Of a DNA stretch of 64,000 bases, positions 27,256-36,652 are shown in pieces. Source of the DNA: Oscillibacter sp. PC13 (lineage in GTDB: Bacteria > Bacillota > Clostridia > Oscillospirales > Oscillospiraceae); NCBI RefSeq assembly GCF_900115635.1, contig NZ_FOXE01000006.1, positions 1-64,000 on the forward strand, read 5' to 3'. A program made the translations under genes and the position numbers. Numbering within the stretch: the stretch's first letter is position 1; the number at the start of each line of letters is the position of its first letter. The notes under the pieces are model-generated. The model saw nothing but the letters and a program-made list of their open reading frames with translations. It did not search any database and was not told the DNA's origin.

Positions 27256-28382
27256 ATGAAAGCACTTGTATATGAAGGCGTAAAGGATGTCCGCATGAAA
27301 AAAGTAGCGGATCCGATCATTCAAAACGAGGATGATATAATCGTAAAGGTAACTTCAACCGCGATCTGCGGTTCAGATCTCCATTTGATTCACGGCAGAG
27401 TTACGGCTTTGAAGCCCGGATATATTCTCGGCCATGAAACAATGGGAATCGTAGAGGAAGTCGGTAAAGAGGTCACCAAGTGAAAAAAGGCGACCGTGTG
27501 ATTGTGCCATTCCCGGTAGCATGCGGACACTGCTACTACTGTGATCATGGGCAATACAGTCAATGCGACAACTCCAATCCAAACGGAGAAGCGGGCGGGC
27601 TGTTCGGTTATTCCGATGCATACGGCGGATATGCCGGCGGGCAGGCGGAATATATGCGGGTACCATATGCGAACGTCGGCCCTGTTGTCGTACCGGAGGA
27701 ACTGACCGACGAGCAGGTTTTGTTCCTGACCGATATTCTTCCCACCTCCCGTTGGGGCGTGGAGATCAGCGGTGTAAAATCCGGTGATACGGTGGTCGTA
27801 CTCGGGTGCGGGCCGGTAGGACTGTTAACGATCAAATGGTGCATCTTTTTGGGGGCCAAGCGGGTAATCGCCGTAGACAGTGTGAACTATCGTCTGAAGC
27901 ATGCGGCAAGTTACGGTGCGGAAATCATGAACTTCGAAGACTACAATAATACCGGGCTTGAGATCAAGGAACTGACTCACGGCGGCGCGGATGTGGCGAT
28001 TGACTGCGTGGGAATGGACGGAAAAATGTCTGTATTGGAGAAAGTGGAAGCGGCGATGAAATTGCAGGCAGGGTCAAAATCTGCAATTGAGATCGTATCG
28101 GAGGCGGTGCGCAAATGCGGAACAGTGTCGATGGTTGGCGTATACGGAGGACGGTACAACACATTTCCCCTGGGAAACTTCTGGACGCGCAACGTCACGC
28201 TGAAAATGGGTCAATGTCCGGCTCAAAATTATGTGCAGCCGATACTGGAACTCATCAAAGAAAGAAAATTCGATGCCACCGATATTATTACCCATACGCT
28301 GAAACTTGAAGACGGCGTTCACGGCTATTCAATTTTTGACAATAAAGAGGACGGCTGTATCAAAGTTGTTTTAAAACCATAA
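27256..28382 (+). pseudogene. Zinc-dependent alcohol dehydrogenase, interrupted by a 1-nt deletion
   Basis: Two frames encode successive parts of one medium-chain alcohol dehydrogenase. The first (27256-27483) carries the N-terminus with CGSDLHLIHG and GHETMGIVEEVG. The second (from 27480) carries KKGDRVIVPF, the structural zinc cysteines CGHCYYCDHGQYSQC and the NAD-binding VVVLGCGPVGLL. One missing G in AAG(G)TGAAAAAA at 27479-27482 would rejoin EVTK-V-KKGDRV. The rest is intact and of normal length (about 375 residues). It is either a recent pseudogene or a sequencing error. The family resembles glutathione-independent formaldehyde or threonine-type dehydrogenases. Confidence 0.85.
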
Positions 28383-28397
28383 ACAGAAGAGGAATAT

Positions 28398-30404
28398 ATG
28401 GCAAACAGATTACAAAACGAAAAATCTCCGTATTTGCTCCAGCACAAGGACAATCCCGTGGACTGGTATCCGTGGAGTGCAGAGGCGTTTGAAGCCGCAG
28501 GGCATGAAGACAAGCCTGTCTTCCTCAGTATCGGCTACTCCACTTGCCACTGGTGTCATGTGATGGCGCACGAATCCTTTGAAGATACTGAGATTGCAGA
28601 AATCCTGAAAGATTTTATCTGTATCAAGGTGGACCGTGAAGAACGCCCCGATATCGACGCCGTATATATGGACGTCTGTCAGGCGCTCACCGGCTCCGGT
28701 GGATGGCCGCTAACAATTCTGATGACGCCGGAGCAGAAGCCGTTTTTCGCAGGAACCTATTTCCCGAAGAAAGGTCGGCGCGGACAGCCGGGATTGACCG
28801 AGCTATTAAAACAGGCGAAATCTCTTTGGGACCACGACCGCGAAAGGCTCATAGACGCCGGAAATCAGATCACAGAGGTACTCTTAAAGAACAAAAAGTA
28901 CGATTCTATTGATCCTGAGAAATCAATGCTAACCGAGGCATATGAGTTTCTCCGGAAAAACTTTGATCCCGACTTTGGCGGGTTCGGAGATGCTCCGAAG
29001 TTTCCGACGCCCCACAATCTTTTGTTTTTACTCCGATATTATAGGTGTGAGAAAAAATCAAACGCCCTGCGAATGGTGGAGAAAACCCTTGACGCCATGG
29101 CAAAAGGGGGGATTTTCGATCATATCGGCGGTGGTTTTTCCCGCTATTCGACCGATGAAAAATGGCTGATTCCGCACTTTGAGAAGATGCTCTACGACAA
29201 CGCGCTTTTGATCCCTGCCTATCTGGAGGCATATCAGATCACAAAGAAGGAATGCTATGCGGAAGTTGCACGGCGAACGGGAGACTACATCCTGCGTGAA
29301 TTGACGGATCCGGAGGGCGGCTTTTACTGCGGACAGGACGCCGACAGCGACGGTGAGGAGGGAAAATATTATACCCTTGCGCCGAATGAAATCGAAAGTG
29401 TTTTGGGACAAGAAAAGGGCGCGGAATTCTGCCGCCTGTACGGAATCACTGATAGAGGCAACTTTGAAGAAAAAAGCATTCCGAACAGGATTGGGCAGAA
29501 AGCGGAAGGCTGGCGGATGGGCTCCCCGGAGTTTGAAATGCTCTATGAATACCGAAAACAGAGGGTTGCGCTTCACAAGGACGATAAGATTCTGCTTTCA
29601 TGGAACGCATGGACGATCATCGCGCTTGCCCGAGCGGGTTCAATCCTTCACGACGATCGCTATTCGTCGGCAGCGTCGGCAGCGCAGCGTTTTATTGAAG
29701 AAAGTATGACCGACGAACACAACCGGCTGTTCCACAGATTTCGGGACGGCGAGGCCGCACACGCAGGACAGCTGGACGATTACGCGGTTTATGCGCTGGC
29801 ACTTTTAGAACTATATCGCACAACCTTAGACGCAAATTATCTAAAACAGGCGATACTTCGCGCAGGGCAAATGACCGACCTGTTTGAAGACGAAACAAAC
29901 GGCGGGTATTTTCTTGGCGCCCGTGACGCAGAAAGACTCATCGCACGCCCGAAGGAGCTGTACGATGGCGCAATCCCTTCGGGGAATTCTGTCGCTGCCG
30001 TGGTTCTAGGGCACATTGCCTCCTTGACGGGAGATATGCTGTGGCAGGAACGATCAGACAGGCAACTTCGCTTTATTTCCGGTCAGATCCGCGATTATCC
30101 CGCCGGATACTCGTTTTCCATGCTTGCAGTTGCGGATTCTCTGTACCCGCATCGGGAACTGGTCTGTGCGGGGGAAAAACCACCTGAGGAATTAACGGAA
30201 TACTTTCGAAAGAACCCGGCGGACGATATCAGCGTAATCTTCAAATCGGAAGAAAACGAATCACTTCTTGCCGAAATCGCCCCCTTTACCCTGAATTATC
30301 CTCTGCCGGCGCAAGCCGTACTTTATTATCTTTGCGAAAACGGCACCTGCCGTGCACCAGTCGATGATTTTGAAAAGCTACCTTTGGGTGTAAATGCAAA
30401 TTGA
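28398..30404 (+). CDS. Thioredoxin-domain protein of the DUF255/YyaL family
   Basis: The 668-residue protein starts [20 protein letters not shown], then VDWYPW, the signature of the YyaL/SPATA20 family. The N-terminal thioredoxin-like domain has [12 protein letters not shown] (about 52), then [16 protein letters not shown] and GGWPLTI. A C-terminal alpha/alpha-barrel (residues about 250-600) resembles glycoside-hydrolase-like six-hairpin folds ([13 protein letters not shown]). The biochemical role is not established. It starts 15 nt after the broken dehydrogenase. Its third codon positions are less GC-rich than in neighbouring core genes, consistent with transfer. Confidence 0.93.
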   Translation: MANRLQNEKSPYLLQHKDNPVDWYPWSAEAFEAAGHEDKPVFLSIGYSTCHWCHVMAHESFEDTEIAEILKDFICIKVDREERPDIDAVYMDVCQALTGSGGWPLTILMTPEQKPFFAGTYFPKKGRRGQPGLTELLKQAKSLWDHDRERLIDAGNQITEVLLKNKKYDSIDPEKSMLTEAYEFLRKNFDPDFGGFGDAPKFPTPHNLLFLLRYYRCEKKSNALRMVEKTLDAMAKGGIFDHIGGGFSRYSTDEKWLIPHFEKMLYDNALLIPAYLEAYQITKKECYAEVARRTGDYILRELTDPEGGFYCGQDADSDGEEGKYYTLAPNEIESVLGQEKGAEFCRLYGITDRGNFEEKSIPNRIGQKAEGWRMGSPEFEMLYEYRKQRVALHKDDKILLSWNAWTIIALARAGSILHDDRYSSAASAAQRFIEESMTDEHNRLFHRFRDGEAAHAGQLDDYAVYALALLELYRTTLDANYLKQAILRAGQMTDLFEDETNGGYFLGARDAERLIARPKELYDGAIPSGNSVAAVVLGHIASLTGDMLWQERSDRQLRFISGQIRDYPAGYSFSMLAVADSLYPHRELVCAGEKPPEELTEYFRKNPADDISVIFKSEENESLLAEIAPFTLNYPLPAQAVLYYLCENGTCRAPVDDFEKLPLGVNAN

Positions 30405-30433
30405 GACCGTCCCAAATTACCCGGGCGGTCTCA
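30403..30433 (+). terminator. Stem-loop at the end of the DUF255 gene
   Basis: GAGACCG (30403-30409) pairs with CGGTCTC (30427-30433). The stem begins within the stop codon and no T-run follows, so termination strength is doubtful. Confidence 0.45.
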
Positions 30434-30489
30434 AGTGGTTTACTGATTCGAAGTATATTTGCAAGATAATCAAAGAAAAACGGAGAAAA

Positions 30490-30524
30490 AAGAACAGGGT
30501 CGTCAATACGACGACCCTGTTCTT
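30490..30524 (-). terminator. Terminator of the first tRNA-Leu(CAG)
   Basis: A 15-bp perfect stem (30490-30504/30510-30524, 5-nt loop) is followed on the minus strand by TTTTTCTCC. The stem begins at the terminal A of the encoded CCA. Confidence 0.9.
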
Positions 30525-30611
30525 GGTGCGCGAGGCGGGACTTGAACCCGCACGTCCGTAATGGACACTAGAACCTGAATCTAGCGAGTCTGCCAATTCC
30601 ACCACTCGCGC
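30524..30611 (-). tRNA. tRNA-Leu (anticodon CAG), copy 1
   Basis: The 88-nt gene has acceptor stem GCGCGAG/CTCGCGC, encoded CCA, anticodon stem CTAGA/TCTAG with loop TTCAGGT (anticodon CAG, reads CUG), a long variable arm typical of class II tRNA-Leu, and T-arm GCGGGTTCAAGTCCCGC. It is identical to copy 2, 97 nt upstream on its strand. It is the intact tRNA at the putative integration site. Confidence 0.97.
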
Positions 30612-30671
30612 ACGTCTATATGCAGTTAAAACGCTTCACAAAAATAAGGACAAAGTAAAATCCCGAAAAAT

Positions 30672-30697
30672 GGATCCCGCCGCCTGCGACGGGATCC
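30672..30697 (-). terminator. Hairpin between the two tRNA-Leu(CAG) genes
   Basis: GGATCCCG (30672-30679) pairs with CGGGATCC (30690-30697). On the minus strand it is followed by ATTTTTC. It is probably the terminator belonging to copy 2, so copy 1 may depend on read-through. Confidence 0.7.
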
Positions 30698-30708
30698 GTC
30701 TTCTGGGA

Positions 30709-30796
30709 TGGTGCGCGAGGCGGGACTTGAACCCGCACGTCCGTAATGGACACTAGAACCTGAATCTAGCGAGTCTGCCAATTCCACCACTCGCGC
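30709..30796 (-). tRNA. tRNA-Leu (anticodon CAG), copy 2
   Basis: This is an exact copy of the gene at 30524-30611 (88 nt with CCA, anticodon CAG). It lies between copy 1 and the tRNA-Leu(GAG) gene, downstream of the shared promoter at 30939-30967. The sequences flanking the two copies differ, so the duplication is not a simple fresh tandem repeat. Confidence 0.97.
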
Positions 30797-30818
30797 ATAT
30801 TTGGATTGGGCAGGGAAA

Positions 30819-30905
30819 TGGTGCGGCTGACGGGATTTGAACCCACACGTCGATTCGGACACCAGCACCTCAAGCTGGCCTGTCTACCAGTTCCAGCACA
30901 GCCGC
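30819..30905 (-). tRNA. tRNA-Leu (anticodon GAG)
   Basis: The 87-nt gene has acceptor stem GCGGCTG/CAGCCGC, encoded CCA, anticodon stem CCAGC/GCTGG with loop TTGAGGT (anticodon GAG, reads CUC/CUU), a long variable arm, and T-arm TGTGGGTTCAAATCCCG. It is the first gene of a three-tRNA transcription unit. Confidence 0.97.
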
Positions 30906-30938
30906 AAATGCGTATTCCCTAGAAAAGACTGCTTGATT

Positions 30939-30967
30939 ATTATAGCCAGAACCGGCACAGATGTCAA
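30939..30967 (-). promoter_or_regulatory. Consensus promoter of the tRNA-Leu cluster
   Basis: On the minus strand TTGACA (30967-30962) and TATAAT (30944-30939), spaced 17 bp, lie 34 bp upstream of tRNA-Leu(GAG). The remaining sequence to 31135 shows no gene. Confidence 0.93.
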
Positions 30968-31135
30968 CAGCATTTTTCTGTTTTCCCGAAAAAATTTCCT
31001 TTCAAACACTGGACTTATATACGGCTCGGACAGTGTACCCGACTCGGGAAAAGTGGTATCGGGCGTTGCCTGCCGTCCAAGGCGCAGGAGAGCAGCGGTA
31101 TTGTGAAGATGAACTGCAGAAAAAATCAATACTGG

Positions 31136-31184
31136 AAAAACCGGAGAAATGAACGGTGCCGTTTATTTCATTTCTCCGGTTTTT
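31136..31184 (-). terminator. Terminator of the TRAP/transketolase operon (probably bidirectional)
   Basis: A perfect 18-bp stem (31136-31153/31167-31184, 13-nt loop) starts with AAAAA and ends with TTTTT, so it has a U-tract on both strands. It lies about 50 nt beyond the last gene of the operon. Confidence 0.88.
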
Positions 31185-31235
31185 ATGTGAGAACACCCGA
31201 AAAAAACCAACGTAAGCACAGAAAATGGAACAGCT

Positions 31236-32195
31236 TTATATATGGGATGGGCCTGTGCGCTTTTGCGCGACGACGTCCTTGGCGGCCCGAACAATATCTG
31301 GGGCGGTCAAGTGAAAGCGTTTCATCAGGTAATCCATCTTGCCGACTTCGCCGAAGCAGTCCTGGAAGCCGATCCTCCGCATCGGGACAGGACACTGCTC
31401 TGAGAGAACCTCGGAAACTGCAGAACCCAGCCCATTGATCACGCTGTGGTTTTCCGCTGTGACAACAGCGCCCGTTTTGCCGGCGGCGGCAACGACCGCC
31501 TCTTTGTCCAGCGGCTTGATGGTGTGAATATTGACAATCTCTGCGGAAATGCCATCGGCAGCCAGTATTTCATAGGCATCCAGAGCCTCTTTGACCAGAA
31601 TACCCGTGCAGAAAATGGCAACGTCTTCGCCGTGTTTAAGGGGATAGGCTTTGCCGAGCGTCAGCTTCACACCGTCGTCATACACATGCTCCGCCTTTTT
31701 GCGGAACAGGCGGACATAGCAGGGTCCGTTGTGCTCTTTAATTTGAGGAAGCAGTGCACGGACAGAGGCACAGTCCACGAACTCCACCACAGTGTTGCCG
31801 GGAATGGATCGCATCAGCGCAATGTCCTCTGTCGGCATATGTGTACCCCCATTGAGCTCGGAGGATATGCCAGGATCAGTTCCGACAATTTTAACGTTTA
31901 AACCGGCATAAGCATTGCTCAGCACGGCTTGGTCATAGCATCTTCTGGTGGCAAATGTTGCAAAGGTCGCAGGAAACGGAATGAATCCCTCCAGGGAAAG
32001 ACCTGCGGCAATTCCAATCATGTTTGCTTCGGCGATGCCCACATCAAAGGTGCGGTCCGGAAATCGCTCCTGAAAAGGAAGCGTTCCATTTGCCCTCATC
32101 AAATCTGCATCCAGTACAACAACTCGGGGATCCTGTTCAGCCAGATGGATCAGCGTTTCGGTAAAGACCGCTCTCATTTCTTGACTCTCCTGCAT
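31236..32195 (-). CDS. Transketolase-type enzyme, C-terminal subunit
   Basis: The 319-residue protein carries the pyrimidine-binding and C-terminal domains of a two-part transketolase. FDVGIAEANMIGIAAGL (about 51-67) contains the glutamate that activates thiamine diphosphate, then YDQAVLSNAY and GGTHMPTEDIALMRSIPG with the conserved histidine. Such split enzymes transfer two-carbon ketol units; some act on unusual substrates. Its ATG follows the stop of the N-terminal subunit directly, with GAGGAGG inside the upstream gene. It is the last gene of the seven-gene operon. Confidence 0.93.
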   Translation of the reverse strand: MQESQEMRAVFTETLIHLAEQDPRVVVLDADLMRANGTLPFQERFPDRTFDVGIAEANMIGIAAGLSLEGFIPFPATFATFATRRCYDQAVLSNAYAGLNVKIVGTDPGISSELNGGTHMPTEDIALMRSIPGNTVVEFVDCASVRALLPQIKEHNGPCYVRLFRKKAEHVYDDGVKLTLGKAYPLKHGEDVAIFCTGILVKEALDAYEILAADGISAEIVNIHTIKPLDKEAVVAAAGKTGAVVTAENHSVINGLGSAVSEVLSEQCPVPMRRIGFQDCFGEVGKMDYLMKRFHLTAPDIVRAAKDVVAQKRTGPSHI

Positions 32196-33011
32196 TTATG
32201 TATCCTCCTCGTTGAGTGTTTCAATCGCAGCCAGAGCCATTTCTGGCGTGACATTCATGCTGTGAGAAGCGAGCTTTCCCTCTGAAAATGCCGCGCCCTT
32301 TCCCTTAATCGTGTGCAGCAAAATCATGACGGGCTTATGCTCAACCCGCTGTGCCTGCTGGATTGTCTCATAAATTTTTTCGCAGTCGTGACCGTCCACC
32401 TCAAATACCTGCCAGCCAAAGGCGGTCCATTTATCCGCCAGCGGGGAGAGAGAGTTGATATCCTCCACCATGCCGTCAAGCTGCATGTGATTATAGTCCG
32501 TAAAGCCAATCAGGTGGTCAAGCTTACGGCTGGCAGCGTACATGGCGGCTTCCCAAATCTGACCCTCCTGTTGCTCACCGTCGCCGAGAATCACATATAC
32601 ATTGCTGGGGCTTTTCTTCAGCTGGAGGCCCAGCGCGATGCCCACGGCCTGGGAGAGGCCCTGCCCCAAAGAGCCGGTTGTCATATCGATGCCCGGCGTT
32701 TTCAGGCGGTCACAGTGGCTTGGAAAGTTTGTGCCGGGCTGGTTCAGCGTGTCGCACAGCTCCATGGGATAAAATCCCCTCAGGGCAAGGGCTGCATAGA
32801 GGGCGGGGCCGGCGTGCCCTTTCGAGAGAACGAGTCGGTCTCGATCCTCCCACTTTGGGTTTTGCGGATCCACGTGCATCACAGCGAAATAGAGCACTGC
32901 GAGAAGATCTGCAATAGAAAGGCTTCCGCCGATATGACCGACACCCAGCGTACCAATCATATGCAGGATACCAATTCGGATTTGTTTTGCTGTTTCCTTC
33001 AAGTTCTCCAT
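32196..33011 (-). CDS. Transketolase-type enzyme, N-terminal subunit
   Basis: The 271-residue protein supplies the diphosphate-binding half. It has HIGGSLSIADLLAVLYF (about 25), SKGHAGPALYAALALRG (about 64), TGSLGQGLSQAVGIALG (about 112) and the ThDP motif ILGDGEQQEGQIWEA (about 141) followed by N. Together with the next gene it forms a complete transketolase-like enzyme. Its ATG overlaps the end of the dehydrogenase gene (stop 33012, start 33011), so they are coupled. Confidence 0.94.
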   Translation of the reverse strand: MENLKETAKQIRIGILHMIGTLGVGHIGGSLSIADLLAVLYFAVMHVDPQNPKWEDRDRLVLSKGHAGPALYAALALRGFYPMELCDTLNQPGTNFPSHCDRLKTPGIDMTTGSLGQGLSQAVGIALGLQLKKSPSNVYVILGDGEQQEGQIWEAAMYAASRKLDHLIGFTDYNHMQLDGMVEDINSLSPLADKWTAFGWQVFEVDGHDCEKIYETIQQAQRVEHKPVMILLHTIKGKGAAFSEGKLASHSMNVTPEMALAAIETLNEEDT

Positions 33012-34157
33012 TCAAACACCCACCCTTTCACTATTTTCATCCCGGAGCGCTTCCAGATATAAAATCGCATGGAGAAGACGCTCTTTTGTAACAACAAAAG
33101 GCTCATTGAGAAGAATGGAGATGTTCCCGAGGCCGAACTCCAATGCCGCGTCGAGCTTCTCCGCAACATGATCCGTAATGCCCAAATCACCCAGTGTCAG
33201 CGGCAGCCCCACATCTCTGCAGAAGTTATAGACCGCGCGAAATTCGGATTCTGGACGATCTTCCAGAACCAACTCGACAAGGGCGCCGTACCCTACCATC
33301 TCCCCATGGAGCATCCTTGCCGTCTCCGGCAGCGTATGCAGCGCCATTTCAATGCCGTGGGCGATTGCGCAGGAGGTGTTCTCAAAGCCAAGTCCGCTGA
33401 GAAGGGTGTTTGCCTCGGCGATATCTTCAAACGCCTCTGTATCAATCTGTTTTTTTGCGGCAAGAACTGCGCTGCGTCCCTTCTCCAGGATCAGGTCAAA
33501 GGCCAGCTTTGACGCCGCCATTGACAGGCGCGTCATCCGATAGCCGCGGTCAAGAATACCAACACCCACATTGATTTGGTTGCTGCACTCGGCCACTGCG
33601 CGGGCTTCAATATACGTTGCCAGCGCGTCTCCAAGCCCGGCTACCAGCATACGGACGGGAGAACGGACCGCAATCGCTGTATCGACAATCACAAACTCCG
33701 GATTGCAGCGCTGACGGAGCAGATAAGTGGTGCGATCCGGCTGGGAGACAATGGAGTGGCAGCTGGTGGGAGCATCGGTGGACAAAGAGGTTGGACAGAT
33801 AAAACGCGCCGCATGGCCAAGGTATCCAACAGCCTTGGCCGTATCGCAGGTTTTTCCGCCGCCTAAACCGATGACAACCTCCAGCCGATTGTCTTTCACG
33901 ATGGCGGCAAGGCGGTGAATCTCCTCGTCTGTACAGTCGCCGCGGAAGGACTCACAGAAGGCGGTCATTCCCGCCGCCGCAAACATGGCTTCAAATTTTT
34001 GACTGTATGTTTCAAAAAAGAAAGGGTCAATGATGATCAGGCAGGAAGTGCCATAAACCTGAACATATTTTACCAGATGGTCCAATTCATTTGGTCCTTG
34101 GGCATAACGACTTGGGGCGCCGAAAGCCCGTGTATAACACGCCGCGCCATGTGGCAT
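33012..34157 (-). CDS. Glycerol dehydrogenase-like (GldA-type) NAD-dependent dehydrogenase
   Basis: The 381-residue protein belongs to the iron/zinc-containing dehydrogenases of GldA type. It has VVIGLGGGKTCDTAKAVGYL (about 95, nucleotide loop), TSLSTDAPTSCHSIV (about 122), metal ligands in GLGDALATYIEARA (D near 172), CAIAHGIEMAL (H near 257) and MLHGEMVGYG (H near 275). Family members oxidise glycerol to dihydroxyacetone, but related ones use other vicinal diols or hydroxyketones. In this operon it may oxidise or reduce the substrate or product of the transketolase. Confidence 0.88.
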   Translation of the reverse strand: MPHGAACYTRAFGAPSRYAQGPNELDHLVKYVQVYGTSCLIIIDPFFFETYSQKFEAMFAAAGMTAFCESFRGDCTDEEIHRLAAIVKDNRLEVVIGLGGGKTCDTAKAVGYLGHAARFICPTSLSTDAPTSCHSIVSQPDRTTYLLRQRCNPEFVIVDTAIAVRSPVRMLVAGLGDALATYIEARAVAECSNQINVGVGILDRGYRMTRLSMAASKLAFDLILEKGRSAVLAAKKQIDTEAFEDIAEANTLLSGLGFENTSCAIAHGIEMALHTLPETARMLHGEMVGYGALVELVLEDRPESEFRAVYNFCRDVGLPLTLGDLGITDHVAEKLDAALEFGLGNISILLNEPFVVTKERLLHAILYLEALRDENSERVGV

Positions 34158-34191
34158 TGCAGGTTCCTCCTATATGTAAGGATGTAGGCAA

Positions 34192-35319
34192 TCATCTGCC
34201 GTAATAGGCGCTGTCAATGACTGCCGCGATGGAATCCGGATTCATTTTGATGGGGTTGGATGCTGTCGGCCCCATCAGGGAATTCTCCGCCAGGATCCGG
34301 CGATCCTTCTGATAAGTCTTCTCATCCAGGCCCATCTCACGAATGGTCCTTGGGATGTGCAGACGATCGTTTAGCTGTTCCACAGCACAGACAAAATCGC
34401 TGCAGCAGGAAAGACGGGCAAGCCGCTCCAGTTTCCTTGCAACGGAGGGATCCTGCCGATTGTAAGAGAGAACATACGGAAGCAGGATTGCGTTGGTCAG
34501 GCCGTGGCTGAAGTTGTAATACCCTCCCAATGCATGCGCAATGCCGTGAACCATGGTCAGGCCTGCGTTTGTAAAGGCAAGGCCTGCAAGACACTGGAAA
34601 TTGTGCATTTTCTCGCGGGCCTCTTCGGTTTTCTCGGCATAGGAAACCGGAAGCCATTCCAGAATGCCGAGAATGGCGCCCACGGCCAAAACTGCGTCAA
34701 AGTCATCACAGTCGGTCCTCAGATATGCCTCAACAGCGTGCGTCAACGCGTCCATGCCGGTTTCCACCACAATATTATCCGGCAAAGACATCGTCAATTC
34801 GCAGTCGAGAATGGCAATGTCCGGTTTGTTTGCCATACAGTTGATGGGAATTTTAAGGCCACGTTCCGGATCCGTGATGACGGATGTTTTGGTGACCTCA
34901 GAAGCTGTACCCGAGGTGGAGGGGATCGCAATAAGACGGACGCGCTTGCGGCGGTCAGGGAGTTTGCCGACAGGGAGATGGTCAAACTGCAGATCCGGAT
35001 TCTCATAAAAGAGGATCATAGCCTTGGCTGCGTCAATCGCAGAGCCGCCACCCAATGCGATCACCGTATCCGGAACAAAAGCTTTCATGGCGGAAAGCCC
35101 CTGCTCCACCTCGTGGATGGTTGGATTCTTGCCAATCCCCTCGTGGAGCAAAACCGCTTTGCCGTCAAGATAGGTGCTAATCCGGCCGAGGGTACCATTC
35201 CTGCGCATGGAGCCGCCGCCGGTGACTACCATAAAGCGCTCGCCGGAAAGGGTTTTCAGCACCGACAAAGAACCCTTTCCTGTAATGATTTCGGCAGGTG
35301 CAAAATTTAAACTGCGCAT
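34192..35319 (-). CDS. Iron-containing alcohol dehydrogenase
   Basis: The 375-residue protein is a group III alcohol dehydrogenase. It has MVVTGGGSMRRNG (about 32), VIALGGGSAIDAAKAMILFY (about 82), the metal-binding D in METGMDALTHAVEAYL (about 183), and GLTMVHGIAHALGGYYNFSHG (about 248-268). It is related to 1,3-propanediol and butanol dehydrogenases and to sulfoacetaldehyde reductases, and usually reduces an aldehyde with NADH. ATG 35319 has GGGAGG upstream; the longer frame from 35382 overlaps the permease end. It lies between dctM and the GldA-like gene. Confidence 0.9.
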   Translation of the reverse strand: MRSLNFAPAEIITGKGSLSVLKTLSGERFMVVTGGGSMRRNGTLGRISTYLDGKAVLLHEGIGKNPTIHEVEQGLSAMKAFVPDTVIALGGGSAIDAAKAMILFYENPDLQFDHLPVGKLPDRRKRVRLIAIPSTSGTASEVTKTSVITDPERGLKIPINCMANKPDIAILDCELTMSLPDNIVVETGMDALTHAVEAYLRTDCDDFDAVLAVGAILGILEWLPVSYAEKTEEAREKMHNFQCLAGLAFTNAGLTMVHGIAHALGGYYNFSHGLTNAILLPYVLSYNRQDPSVARKLERLARLSCCSDFVCAVEQLNDRLHIPRTIREMGLDEKTYQKDRRILAENSLMGPTASNPIKMNPDSIAAVIDSAYYGR

Positions 35320-35347
35320 GGTTTTAATGCCTCCCTTTTTCACAGTA

Positions 35348-36652
35348 TCATCCTCTGATGAGGTTGGGCAGGAAGGTCGCAACGGCAGGAAAATAGGTGG
35401 TGATGATCAAAACAACAACTGCGCCCAGGAAGAAGGGAATCAGATCCTTGATGATTTCATCAATGCTCAGGCCCGAAATTCTGCATGCGACAAACAGATT
35501 TCCGGCCATGGGCGGCGTGATAAAGCCAATCTCCAGATTCAGCAGCATAATGGAGGCGAAGTGGGTGGTATTCACGCCGTAGGCTTCGGCCATGGGAATC
35601 AGGACCGGACCCAAAATCAGGATAGATGCGTTGGAGTCCATAAAAATTCCAACAATGATAAGAAGAATGTTGACAATAACCAGGAACATCCATCTGGAAT
35701 TTGTGATTCCCATCATAAATTCGGTCAGATAGGAGGGAATGCGGGTCATGGTAATCATACGGCCGGCGATAGCCGAAAAGGCAATGATCATACAGATGCT
35801 GGCGCTGGAGAGGGCGGAATTTGAGATCATGCGAGTGAGCGGGGTCTGTGGCCTCTGCTTGTAAACCAAGGGAATGAGGAAGAAGCCGGCAATTAGCCCA
35901 TAGAGCACAGAGACGCCGCCGGCCTCCGTCGGTGTGAAGATGCCGCCGTAGATGCCGTAAAAAATGATCACGGGCATCAGAAGGGCCAGAAGGGAGTCCT
36001 TGGTTGCCCTGCTGATTCCGGTGATATAGGTATTGAAACAGAAGGGCTCCTGCGTTTTTTCCTCGTGGCGGCCATGGCGCCAGAAGTTAATCAGGCAGAA
36101 CACAATGGTAATCAAAATGCCGGGCCCCACCGTACACAGCCAAACCTCCATCAGATTGTCGCCGGACATCATGGCATATACGATGCCGGGGATGCTGGGG
36201 GGAATCAAAATGCCAAGAAAACCGGCGGAGGCAATCAGTGCAGTGCTGTATTGCCGGGAATAGCCGGCGCGCTCCATCTCGGGAAGCATCATGCCACAAA
36301 TGGTGGAAACCGTCGCCAGAGAGGAACCGGTCAGGGTTCCGAACAGGGCGGAGGTTACCACGGCAACCGCTCCAAGCGACCCACGGAAGCGCCCAATAAA
36401 GGAATTCACAAAATCCACAATCCGCTTTGAAATGCCGCAAGCGCCCATAATATCGCCGGCAAGAACAAATGCCGGGATGGCAAGATATGTAAAGGAATTC
36501 AGACCGGAATAGAGGGCGGGAGCGATGCTTGCGGTATGGAGTCCTGCGACAAAATATGTTGCCACAGCAGAGATGCCCATGCTGAAGGACACCGGAACGC
36601 GGATAAACGCCAGAAGGAAGAAAATCAACAGAAAAATGTACAGAAATCTCAT
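35348..36652 (-). CDS. dctM: TRAP transporter large permease, DctM family
   Basis: The 434-residue integral membrane protein has about 12 helices. FVLAGDIMGACGISKRIVDF (about 60), SALFGTLTGSSLATVSTIC (about 97), LIPPSIPGIVYAMMSG (about 147) and late ATTHFASIMLLNLEIGFITPP-type signatures are typical of DctM. With DctQ and the periplasmic-type binding protein it imports an organic acid driven by sodium. The ATG at 36652 overlaps the dctQ stop (ATGA). An in-frame TTG at 36661 is too close to the GGAGG site. Confidence 0.95.
   Translation of the reverse strand: MRFLYIFLLIFFLLAFIRVPVSFSMGISAVATYFVAGLHTASIAPALYSGLNSFTYLAIPAFVLAGDIMGACGISKRIVDFVNSFIGRFRGSLGAVAVVTSALFGTLTGSSLATVSTICGMMLPEMERAGYSRQYSTALIASAGFLGILIPPSIPGIVYAMMSGDNLMEVWLCTVGPGILITIVFCLINFWRHGRHEEKTQEPFCFNTYITGISRATKDSLLALLMPVIIFYGIYGGIFTPTEAGGVSVLYGLIAGFFLIPLVYKQRPQTPLTRMISNSALSSASICMIIAFSAIAGRMITMTRIPSYLTEFMMGITNSRWMFLVIVNILLIIVGIFMDSNASILILGPVLIPMAEAYGVNTTHFASIMLLNLEIGFITPPMAGNLFVACRISGLSIDEIIKDLIPFFLGAVVVLIITTYFPAVATFLPNLIRG

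Noticed and set aside
30437-30868. Short minus-strand frames ending in SSPASRT
   Set aside because: They are translations of the tRNA-Leu genes.
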